From NCBI GenBank assembly GCA_023230755.1, contig JALNWS010000225.1, positions 1-5,894 of the forward strand: a stretch of DNA of 5,894 nucleotides. Direction: 5' to 3'. Shown here piece by piece: positions 1 to 5,894 of the stretch; within the stretch, counting starts at the first letter, position 1, and each line of letters opens with the position of its first letter. The notes below the pieces were generated by a model, which saw only the letters and a list, made by a program, of their open reading frames with translations, had not been told where the DNA came from and did not search any database. Both the position numbers and the translations under genes were made by a program. The DNA is from Azoarcus sp. (GTDB lineage Bacteria > Pseudomonadota > Gammaproteobacteria > Burkholderiales > Rhodocyclaceae).

Positions 1-315
1 CAATTCCGCGCTCGCGGCCAGGTCCTGGCCTGAGTCCGCGTATCGTCCGTGCACGCAGATCGCCTCAAACATGCACCGACACGCCGCCTTCAGCGCGCCA
101 GGGCATGCCGGACGGACACGACCAGAAAGCGCTCGAGTGCACCAGCCGTCTGAGCAGAAATCCCCCTGCCTCACGCGCGCGAACGGGGTAGTGCTTTCAT
201 ACCCACCATCCGTGTAGCAGGCGTCGTGTCCGCAGCAGAACCTCGCGTTGTCACCAGAACCAGCCAATTCATTCAGCCCCCCCTCACCATCATCGGCGGA
301 CAACCCTAAGCCGCA
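1..315 (-). other. Leftward open, cysteine-rich frame without a normal start; possible broken or partial gene
   Basis: On the minus strand one frame stays open from just after a TAA at 318-316 to the left edge, 105 codons. It contains no ATG until 72-70; TTG at 267-265 is the only plausible earlier start besides a GTG. The translation is rich in cysteine (nine in about 80 residues, including FCCGHDACYTDGGY and GDFCSDGWCTRALSG) and I recognise no family. A tandem ATG-ATG at 293-288 lies one frame away, separated from the open frame by a run of seven G (283-277). One added G would join them. It could be a frameshifted gene, a slippage-controlled gene, part of a dispersed repeat, or chance openness in GC-rich DNA. 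Function unknown. Confidence 0.2.
16..30. repeat. Short perfect palindrome GGCCAGG-T-CCTGGCC
   Basis: Seven bases on each side of a central T are exact inverted copies. As RNA this would form a six-pair stem with a three-base loop. No T-run follows on either strand, so a terminator is unlikely. It may be an operator-like site or chance. Confidence 0.3.
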
Positions 316-352
316 TTAATCACGACGGGACGTCAGCGCGGGAGTTCTGCGC

Positions 353-358
353 TACACT
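353..358 (+). promoter_or_regulatory. Weak candidate -10 element upstream of the binding-protein gene
   Basis: TACACT matches the sigma-70 -10 consensus at four of six positions and would place transcription start near 365, giving a leader of about 30 bases. The sequence 17 bases further upstream (around 330-335, ACGTCA) is a poor -35 box. The assignment is speculative and rests on position and partial consensus only. Confidence 0.2.
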
Positions 359-376
359 CGACTGCGCATATGACTA

Positions 377-385
377 AAGGCGGAG
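377..385 (+). promoter_or_regulatory. Ribosome binding site of the binding-protein gene
   Basis: The purine-rich AAGGCGGAG contains a good Shine-Dalgarno match and ends 8 bases before the ATG at 394. This is what decides for the start at 394 over the in-frame ATG at 370, which has no such site upstream. Confidence 0.7.
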
Positions 386-393
386 TCACCAGG

Positions 394-1443
394 ATGCACC
401 GGTTTCACTGCTGCCTGCGACGAGTCGCACTCATGCTGACCATGGTCATCGCCCGGCCCGCCGTGGCTGGTGATGTACTGCGGGTGCTCGCCTGGCCCGG
501 CTATGCCGACCCCGACGTCGTCGAAGTCTTCGAGCGCCGCACCGGCAGTCGGGTCGAGGTGACGATCATCGACTCTGACGAGTCCCTGTGGCAACGCGTC
601 AATGGGGACAATCCGGCACCGTTCGACGTTTTCGCCGTCAACACCGCTGAACTGCAGCGCTATATCCGCAAGGATCATGTCCTGCCGATCAACACCGCCG
701 CCATCCCCAATCGCGCACATCAGTTGCCCCGCTTTCGCGATCTCGACAATATTCCGGGCATCGTCCATGACGGCAAGGCGTTTGCCATTCCCTACACCTA
801 CGCCGACATGGGCTTGATCTACGACCGCCGTCAGTTCAAGACAGCACCGGACTCGATCAACGTTTTATGGGATCCGCGCTACCGCGGAAAGGTCCTCGTC
901 TACGACGGAGGCAGTCACAATTTCGCCCTTGCCGCGCAGTCGCTGGGACTACCGTCGCTCTTTCAACTCAGTGAACAGGACTGGCCCGCAACCGTCGAGC
1001 GCCTGATCGCCCTGCGCCGGAACGTGCGGGGCTTCTACTCCCAACCCCAGGAGTCGGCAGACATGTTCATCCGCTTCCACGCGGCCGTGCTGCTCGCAAA
1101 CTTCGGATCGCAACAGCTTCAGCTGCTGCGTGCGGCAGGTGCAGACGTCGGCTATGCCATCCCGCGTGAGGGCGCGCTGGCGTGGCTCGACTGCTGGGCG
1201 ATTCACCGCGGCAGCGCACACAAGGCGCTCGCCGAAGCATGGATCAACTACCTGCTTGAGGATGGCCCGGGCACCGTACTCAACAATCGTCAGGGGCTGG
1301 CAAGCACGACCGCGCCGCCCCGCAGTTCCGGCGCAGGAGACCGACTGATCTGGCTCGAACCCGTAGAAAGTGCGGAGCGTCGCACCCATCTGTGGGGGCT
1401 GATCATGTCGGGAGACAGCGCTTCGAGAGTGCTCGCGCCATGA
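394..1443 (+). CDS. Periplasmic polyamine-type substrate-binding protein (PotD/NspS-like), probable sensor partner of the downstream diguanylate cyclase
   Basis: This 349-residue protein looks like a family 1 extracellular solute-binding protein of the spermidine/putrescine group (PotD, PotF, NspS), a family of about 340-370 residues. Residues 1-25 form a Sec signal peptide: arginines at 9-10, a hydrophobic core at 11-20 and an Ala-Val-Ala cleavage site before G26. The mature protein opens with VLRVLAWPGYADPDVV, a typical first strand of this family. Family-like segments follow: IPYTYADMGLIYD (132-144), the WDPRYRGKV hinge region (159-167), and IPREGALAWLDCWAI (256-270), which keeps the Trp-x-Asp pair (W264, D266) used for amine binding in PotD. 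By my by-eye alignment, the two acidic PotD pocket residues in the DxxE stretch are replaced here by G172 and H175, so the ligand may not be spermidine. The start at 394 is preferred over the in-frame ATG at 370 because a strong ribosome binding site sits 8 bases upstream and the signal peptide then begins normally. The gene overlaps the cyclase gene by 4 bases. No transporter subunits are adjacent, so a signalling role is inferred. Confidence 0.87.
   Translation: MHRFHCCLRRVALMLTMVIARPAVAGDVLRVLAWPGYADPDVVEVFERRTGSRVEVTIIDSDESLWQRVNGDNPAPFDVFAVNTAELQRYIRKDHVLPINTAAIPNRAHQLPRFRDLDNIPGIVHDGKAFAIPYTYADMGLIYDRRQFKTAPDSINVLWDPRYRGKVLVYDGGSHNFALAAQSLGLPSLFQLSEQDWPATVERLIALRRNVRGFYSQPQESADMFIRFHAAVLLANFGSQQLQLLRAAGADVGYAIPREGALAWLDCWAIHRGSAHKALAEAWINYLLEDGPGTVLNNRQGLASTTAPPRSSGAGDRLIWLEPVESAERRTHLWGLIMSGDSASRVLAP
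1440..1443 (+). other. ATGA stop/start overlap coupling the binding-protein and cyclase genes
   Basis: The TGA stop of the upstream gene (1441-1443) shares bases with the ATG of the cyclase gene (1440-1442). No strong ribosome binding site precedes this ATG, so translation of the cyclase probably depends on ribosomes finishing the upstream gene. This would keep the two products in step, as expected for two parts of one receptor. Confidence 0.8.
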
Positions 1444-3158
1444 GGTTCGGCATTGCAGCACGCCTCGCACTGGTACTGGCGCTGGTCGGCATGCTGGCTG
1501 CGGGGCTGACTGGTTTCTACGCGCACAATGCCAGTCGGGATTTGCTGATTCAGTCGGCGAAGGACGAACTCCTGACCTCGACGCGAGTTCTTGCGAGCAG
1601 AATCATCGTCGCCCGACAGGAAGTCTCGCGTAACCTTCAGATCCTGAGCGCCCACCCTTCCGCCCTCCGGGCGCTCGACCCCGCCGACACCGCGTCAGCC
1701 GACCAATTGGCCACCCTGTTCAAACTCGTGATGAGAGCCAACCCGGGTTACTTCCAGATCCGGCTGATTTCGGCCGCCGACTTCGGGATGGAACGGGTCC
1801 GAGTGGACCGTAGCGGCGACAGCCTGTTACGCGTCGACGGTGACGACCTGCAGGAGAAGGGCCACTACCCATATGTGTTCGAAACGCTGAACACGGGCCC
1901 GGGCGAGACATATCTCTCCCGCTTCGTCATCAATCACGAACGCGGTTCACACGCCGGTCAGGACGAGCCCACCGCTCAGCTTGCGATGCCGGTTACCGGT
2001 GCCGACAGGCTTGCACGCGGAATCATCGTAATCAATGTCGATCTGAACGGCGTCTTTTCACAGCTCGCCGCAGGGCTGCCGCCTGAGTTTCTGCTCTTTC
2101 TTGCAAACGCAAAGGGCGATTTTCTCATTCACCCGGACCGCAGTCAGACCTTCGGTTTCGACAGGGGAAGACGCATACTCGTGCAGGACACGTTTCCGCA
2201 GACGGCCGACCTCGTTGCAGGCAAGCCCTCTCAGGTACTCCTTGAGGCGAGGCAGGGCATCTACGCAGACCACCCGGTGGTCGCTGCCTTCATCCATCAG
2301 GATATTTCCATCCGTTCGGACGAGCGCAATCTCATACTGGGCCTTGCGCAGCCGCTGACCTCGATCCTGCAGAAGGCAGACGCGCTGGGCATCGTCACCC
2401 TGCAGATCGTGCTCGGACTTTGCCTGGCCAGCGCGCTGCTCGCCATCGTGGTCGCGCGCGCCGTCACACGCCCCATCAATTCGATGAGCGCAGCAGTTCA
2501 AAGCTTTTCCGACGAGCGGCAGACATGTGGCCTCCCGCTAGAGCGGGACGATGAAATTGGCGTGCTCGCACGCAGCTTCAAACAACTGCGTGACCAGATC
2601 GGGCAGCAGCTGTCCGAGTTGCACCAGAGTCGGCAGGATCTCGAGCATCTTGCCCAGCACGATCCGCTGACCGGCCTTCCCAACCGGGCGCTGTTCTCCG
2701 ACCGCATGGCGCTTGCCATTTCCGCAGTTCGCCGGGATCAGACCCGACTTGCGCTGATGTTCATCGACCTCGATGACTTCAAGCCAGTCAACGACGCGCA
2801 TGGACATTCGGTCGGAGACCAGTTGCTGAAAGAGATCGGCTCGCGACTGCGCAAGGCCATCCGGGAATCCGACACCGCCGCCCGCATAGGCGGAGACGAG
2901 TTCGTGATCCTGCTGCGGAACGTTCAGAGCGGCGAAGATGCAATGGCCGTTGCAGAAAAGGTCCGCATTGCTGTCCGCGCACCATTCATCATCAACCACC
3001 TGTCGATCAGCATCTCCGCCAGCATCGGCATCGCCATCTACCCTGAAAGCGGGCAGGATCTGGCCGAATTGTCCAAGAGCGCTGATGTCGCAATGTACGC
3101 CGCCAAGAAGAAAGGGCGGAACACGGTGGTAATCCACACCATCTCAAACCCGGCCTGA
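1440..3158 (+). CDS. Membrane diguanylate cyclase with periplasmic Cache-like sensor, HAMP and GGDEF domains
   Basis: This 572-residue inner-membrane enzyme should make cyclic di-GMP from two GTP. Membrane helix 1 lies at residues 8-27 and helix 2 at about 317-340. Between them is a roughly 290-residue periplasmic region resembling double-Cache sensors (FQIRLISAADFGMERVRV at 105-122, then LQEKGHYPYVFETL and YLSRF). A HAMP linker covers about 338-392, with P345 and the conserved DEIG at 371-374. The GGDEF domain runs from about 400 to 568 and starts with the usual HDPLTGLPNR. The signature is intact at 484-488. Metal and substrate residues D443, N451 and D460 are present, and RESD at 475-478 stands five residues before GGDEF, the canonical product-inhibition I-site. 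An active, feedback-limited cyclase is therefore expected. The ATG at 1440 overlaps the upstream stop codon, which suggests translational coupling. An in-frame GTG at 1392 would place extra polar residues before the first helix and is less likely. There is no EAL domain, unlike V. cholerae MbaA. The neighbouring binding protein is the likely ligand-carrying partner. Confidence 0.93.
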   Translation: MRFGIAARLALVLALVGMLAAGLTGFYAHNASRDLLIQSAKDELLTSTRVLASRIIVARQEVSRNLQILSAHPSALRALDPADTASADQLATLFKLVMRANPGYFQIRLISAADFGMERVRVDRSGDSLLRVDGDDLQEKGHYPYVFETLNTGPGETYLSRFVINHERGSHAGQDEPTAQLAMPVTGADRLARGIIVINVDLNGVFSQLAAGLPPEFLLFLANAKGDFLIHPDRSQTFGFDRGRRILVQDTFPQTADLVAGKPSQVLLEARQGIYADHPVVAAFIHQDISIRSDERNLILGLAQPLTSILQKADALGIVTLQIVLGLCLASALLAIVVARAVTRPINSMSAAVQSFSDERQTCGLPLERDDEIGVLARSFKQLRDQIGQQLSELHQSRQDLEHLAQHDPLTGLPNRALFSDRMALAISAVRRDQTRLALMFIDLDDFKPVNDAHGHSVGDQLLKEIGSRLRKAIRESDTAARIGGDEFVILLRNVQSGEDAMAVAEKVRIAVRAPFIINHLSISISASIGIAIYPESGQDLAELSKSADVAMYAAKKKGRNTVVIHTISNPA

Positions 3159-3319
3159 TCTCCCAATCGATGTTTCAGAACCCCTCAACAAGGGATTACC
3201 CATGCGGGCAGAGTGTGATACTTTCGCGCCCCGCACGCTAAGACCTTCGCTATAGCCCGCCCTGTCTGCAGCAAGTTGGCGCGCCACTTCTCAAGCGCCA
3301 GCCCAACAAGCGCCACCCA
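3159..3319. other. Intergenic gap between the cyclase and GGDEF-EAL genes
   Basis: This 161-base gap separates the two-gene receptor unit from the third gene and suggests a separate transcript for the latter. I see no strong intrinsic terminator. Inverted GCGGGC and GCCCGC copies at about 3204 and 3255 are too far apart and lack a T-run. TGTGATACT near 3214-3222 resembles an extended -10 element, but no good -35 box accompanies it. The last part holds the small repeats and hairpin listed separately. Confidence 0.45.
3277..3315 (+). promoter_or_regulatory. Possible alternative hairpins in the leader of the GGDEF-EAL gene
   Basis: TGGCGC at 3277-3282 can pair with GCGCCA at 3295-3300 or with the second copy at 3310-3315, and the two pairings exclude each other. 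The distal pairing would bring a stem to within 4 bases of the ATG at 3320. The stems are only six pairs long, so a regulatory role is speculative. Confidence 0.2.
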
Positions 3320-3320
3320 A
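3291..3320 (+). repeat. Imperfect 15-base tandem duplication touching the start codon
   Basis: Positions 3291-3305 and 3306-3320 match at 12 of 15 bases, sharing the core CAAGCGCCA. The second copy ends on the A of the start codon of the GGDEF-EAL gene and occupies the place where a ribosome binding site would be expected. Confidence 0.45.
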
Positions 3321-5894
3321 TGATCCCAGAGCTCGTCAAAACGGCAGCCCTTCTGCTTTCACTCTGCCTTTTGCAGGGCATCAATTCGCGCCTGCTAGGG
3401 CACTACCCGCATGTAGCGCGGATCAGTGCCGGCATCATCTTCGGCGTAATCTGCGTGATCGGCATGATGGCGCCCATCGTATTCAGTCCCGGCGTCATCG
3501 TCGACGGACGCTCCGCAGTCCTCAGCATGGCAGGACTTTTCGGCGGGCCGCTGGTCGGCGCGGTAGCGGTGCTGATTGCCGCCGCATACCGCGCGCTGCT
3601 CGGCGGGACGGGCGCAATAACCGGCATCAGCATCATCTGCAGTTCAATGGTGCTCGGACTGGTTTATCGTGCTGCCGTGAACAGGGGATGGGCATCACGC
3701 AGCCCCGGGCAATTCCTGATCTTCGGCGTCACCGTGCATCTGGTCGCGTTGTTCCTGTTCACCGGACTGCCGACCGAACAGAGGGACGCATTCTTTGAAG
3801 TGCTCGCGCGGCCCTACCTGCTGGTGCTGGCACCCGCCACTGCACTGCTGGGGATGCTGCTTCAGGACCTCGACAAGCGCATTCAGACCGAACGCGCACT
3901 CGCCGCGAGCGAAGCCAGATTGCGTGCGATCACTCACGCCCTGCCCGACCTCGTACTGGTGCTCGATGAAGACGGACGCTATATCGACGTCATCTCCCGG
4001 AATGAAGACCTGCTCGTTACTGACATCAACAGGCTGATCGGCACCCGCATGCATGACGTCTTGCCGGCACAGGACGCCGACCGCTTCCTCGAACTTGTCC
4101 ACAGCGCCCTGAACGAGGGATGCCCACAGAGTATGGAATACAACCTGCAAACGCGTGCCGGACCGCGCACCTTTGAAGGACGCTGCCGGGCCATCGATAC
4201 GCCGCCGAATCACAGGCGAGCGGTGCTTTTCCTTGCGCGGGACATATCGGAGCGCGCGGCAGCCGAGCAGGAACGCAGAATCGCCGCGATTGCCTTCGAG
4301 TCGCAGCAGGGCATGATCATCACCAGTGCCGATACGGTCGTGCTCCGCGTCAACAAGGCGTTCACGGACATCACCGGTTACAGCGAAGCCGAAGTGGTCG
4401 GCAAGAAAACCCGCATGCTCGGTTCGGGCCGGCACAGCCTCGCTTTCTATCAGGCCATGTGGGACGAGCTTCTGGGCACAGGCACCTGGCAGGGCGAGAT
4501 CTGGAACCGGCGCAAGAATGGTGAAACTTACCCGCAGATGCTGTCGATCAATGCCGTACGCGACGAGCGCGGCCGGACGACTCATTACGTCGCAGCCCTG
4601 ACCGACATTTCGCTGCGCAAGTCCACTGAAGAGGAAATCCGTACCCTGGCCTTCTTCGACCATTTGACGCAGCTACCCAACCGCAGGCTGCTGATGGACA
4701 GGATAGGGCAAGCCCTTGCACTGAGTACTCGCTCTTCACGTTTCGGCGCCCTGATGTTCATCGATCTCGACGACTTCAGGAACATCAATGACCTGCTTGG
4801 ACATCACAACGGCGACATTCTTCTGCAACAGGCCGCGAGACGACTGTGCACCGCCGTCGGGGAAGCCAACACCGTAGCGCGCTTTGGCGGCGACGAATTC
4901 GTCGTCCTGGTGGAAGAACTCGACAGCGATGAAGATGCCGCGCACCAGAGCGCCGAACGCATCGCCGTGCACGCACTGCAGGCCCTCAAGGCACCGTATG
5001 CGATTGAGGGCCACACACAGCAGAGCAGTGCGAGCGTCGGCATCGCCTTGTTCCGCGATCATGAGCACTCGATCGAGGAACTGGTGAAGCGGGCCGACCT
5101 TGCAATGAACGACGCGAAACACCGGGGGAAGAACAGGCTCTGCTTCTACGATCCGGTGATGCAGGAAGCCATCACCGCTCGCCTGCGTCTCGAAGAAGAC
5201 ATTCGTCACGGCACCGAGGCCGGCGAATTCATGGTGCTGTACCAGCCGCAGTTCGGCCCCGGCGGTGCCATGCGTGGCGTGGAGGCACTGGTGCGCTGGC
5301 AGCACCCGAAACGCGGCCTCATCTCGCCGGACCAATTCATCCACGTCGCCGAACGCGCGGGCCTGATGCCTGCGCTCGGCCTCCACGTGCTCAACGTCGC
5401 CTGCGATCAGTTGGCAAGGTGGGCGCAACACCCCTCCACCGCAGGCCTGAGCATTGCGGTCAACGTCAGCGCGCAGCAGCTCTACAGCGACGAGTTCGTC
5501 GAACAGGTCCTCGGGGCGCTGAACCGCAGCGCTGCACCTGCCGACCGCCTCACCCTGGAACTGACCGAATCCCTGTTGCTCGATGACATGGAGGAAGCCA
5601 TCGAACGCATTGGCCAGCTTCGCACCCGCGGCATCCGCTTCTCGATCGACGACTTTGGCACCGGCTATTCCTCGCTGTCCTATCTGCAGCGCTTGCCGCT
5701 CGATCAGCTCAAGATCGACCGTTCATTTGTGCAGAACCTTCCCGGCAGCACCAACGGCCTTGCGATTGTGAGGGCAGTCATCGCGCTCGCCAGTGCACTG
5801 GACCTGAAGGTCATTGCCGAAGGCGTAGAGTGCGAACAACAAAGAGACATCCTCGACGCCAACGGTTGTCATCACTTCCAGGGTTACCTGTTCG
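3320..5894 (+). CDS. Membrane 5TM-LytS-type / PAS / PAS / GGDEF / EAL cyclic-di-GMP turnover protein (3' end cut by window edge)
   Basis: The frame is open for 858 codons and runs off the right edge, probably lacking only the last 15-30 residues or so. Residues 1-182 are hydrophobic with about six segments. The stretch from FSPGVIVDGRSAVLSMAGLF (55-74) through RALLGGTGAITGI (91-103) matches the 5TM sensor of LytS/YehU-type proteins. PAS 1 covers about 197-312 and PAS 2 about 321-434 (VNKAFTDITGYSEAEVVGK, GEIWNRRKNGE). The GGDEF domain runs from about 442 to 608 with the signature at 523-527 and D482, N490 and D499 present. The I-site position reads GEAN instead of RxxD, so product inhibition should be absent. 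In the EAL domain (about 620 onward) all expected catalytic residues are present: E655 of EAL, N715, E747, D777-D778 in DDFGTGYSS, K798, E834 and Q854 in FQGY. It should hydrolyse c-di-GMP to pGpG; whether GGDEF is active or a GTP-sensing regulator cannot be read from sequence. ATG 3320 is the first in-frame ATG after an in-frame TAA at 3239. It lacks a clear ribosome binding site, so the start is less secure than the gene itself. Confidence 0.93.
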   Translation, partial: MIPELVKTAALLLSLCLLQGINSRLLGHYPHVARISAGIIFGVICVIGMMAPIVFSPGVIVDGRSAVLSMAGLFGGPLVGAVAVLIAAAYRALLGGTGAITGISIICSSMVLGLVYRAAVNRGWASRSPGQFLIFGVTVHLVALFLFTGLPTEQRDAFFEVLARPYLLVLAPATALLGMLLQDLDKRIQTERALAASEARLRAITHALPDLVLVLDEDGRYIDVISRNEDLLVTDINRLIGTRMHDVLPAQDADRFLELVHSALNEGCPQSMEYNLQTRAGPRTFEGRCRAIDTPPNHRRAVLFLARDISERAAAEQERRIAAIAFESQQGMIITSADTVVLRVNKAFTDITGYSEAEVVGKKTRMLGSGRHSLAFYQAMWDELLGTGTWQGEIWNRRKNGETYPQMLSINAVRDERGRTTHYVAALTDISLRKSTEEEIRTLAFFDHLTQLPNRRLLMDRIGQALALSTRSSRFGALMFIDLDDFRNINDLLGHHNGDILLQQAARRLCTAVGEANTVARFGGDEFVVLVEELDSDEDAAHQSAERIAVHALQALKAPYAIEGHTQQSSASVGIALFRDHEHSIEELVKRADLAMNDAKHRGKNRLCFYDPVMQEAITARLRLEEDIRHGTEAGEFMVLYQPQFGPGGAMRGVEALVRWQHPKRGLISPDQFIHVAERAGLMPALGLHVLNVACDQLARWAQHPSTAGLSIAVNVSAQQLYSDEFVEQVLGALNRSAAPADRLTLELTESLLLDDMEEAIERIGQLRTRGIRFSIDDFGTGYSSLSYLQRLPLDQLKIDRSFVQNLPGSTNGLAIVRAVIALASALDLKVIAEGVECEQQRDILDANGCHHFQGYLF

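Larger units (their letters stand above)
1..393. other. Upstream region without a confident gene
   Basis: All plus-strand frames entering from the left edge close by about position 216 and give low-complexity translations, so no tail of a rightward gene is evident. The region holds the leftward open frame described separately, a short palindrome near the left edge, and the leader of the binding-protein gene. No tRNA, terminator with a T-run, or insertion-sequence end was recognised. Confidence 0.5.

Noticed and set aside
370..393. In-frame ATG at 370 as start of the binding-protein gene
   Set aside because: It adds eight residues ahead of the signal peptide and has no ribosome binding site, whereas the ATG at 394 has a good one 8 bases upstream.
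352..768. Minus-strand ORF of 138 codons
   Set aside because: It is antisense to the conserved N-terminal part of the binding protein and would cover that gene's promoter and ribosome binding site.
1392..1439. GTG at 1392 as start of the cyclase gene
   Set aside because: It would overlap the upstream gene by about 50 bases and put a polar extension before the first membrane helix. The ATG at 1440 gives the standard ATGA overlap and a clean N-terminus.
2538..3137. Minus-strand ORF of 199 codons
   Set aside because: It lies opposite the intact GGDEF domain of the cyclase gene and has no recognisable domains.
3180..3200. Possible terminator after the cyclase gene (CCC-loop-GGG)
   Set aside because: The stem is only three to four pairs and no T-run follows.
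3695..4663. Minus-strand ORF of 322 codons
   Set aside because: It lies wholly opposite the 5TM-PAS-PAS-GGDEF-EAL gene, whose domains are recognisable throughout. The antisense translation shows no family features.
4736..5431. Minus-strand ORF of 231 codons
   Set aside because: It is a mirror of the GGDEF and EAL coding sequence, a usual artefact in GC-rich DNA.
1..5894. CRISPR array, tRNA or rRNA genes, insertion-sequence ends
   Set aside because: No regularly spaced direct repeats, tRNA-like cloverleaf segments, rRNA landmarks or transposase motifs were seen on either strand.

Overview
The window reads as part of a GC-rich (about 60 % by eye), Gram-negative proteobacterial chromosome. The evidence is a Sec signal peptide on a periplasmic binding protein, a periplasm-sensing inner-membrane receptor, and several cyclic-di-GMP proteins of the kind common in Beta- and Gammaproteobacteria. 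A betaproteobacterium of the Rhodocyclales type would fit the style and composition, but no marker gene here fixes the taxonomy.

Layout: positions 1-393 hold no confident gene. On the minus strand there is a long open, cysteine-rich frame without a normal start that could be a broken or frameshifted gene running off the left edge. Positions 394-1443 encode an exported polyamine-type (PotD/PotF/NspS-like) substrate-binding protein. It overlaps by 4 bases (ATGA) with 1440-3158, a membrane diguanylate cyclase with a large periplasmic Cache-like sensor, HAMP linker and intact GGDEF domain with a canonical inhibitory I-site. After a 161-base gap, a third gene starts at 3320 and runs off the right edge (858 codons visible). 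It is a multi-pass membrane protein with a LytS-type 5TM sensor, two PAS domains, a GGDEF domain and an almost complete EAL domain.

Working together: the first two genes look like a two-protein receptor, with a periplasmic small-molecule binding protein docking on the sensor domain of a c-di-GMP synthase. The known precedent is NspS-MbaA of Vibrio cholerae (norspermidine/spermidine sensing) and, more distantly, LuxP-LuxQ. Unlike MbaA, the partner here has only GGDEF and no EAL, so it should only make c-di-GMP. The third gene carries all the catalytic residues I would look for in an EAL phosphodiesterase and could supply the opposing activity. No transporter permease or ATPase gene is visible beside the binding protein, which supports signalling rather than uptake, although the left flank is cut short. 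The functional links are inferred from domain content and gene order.
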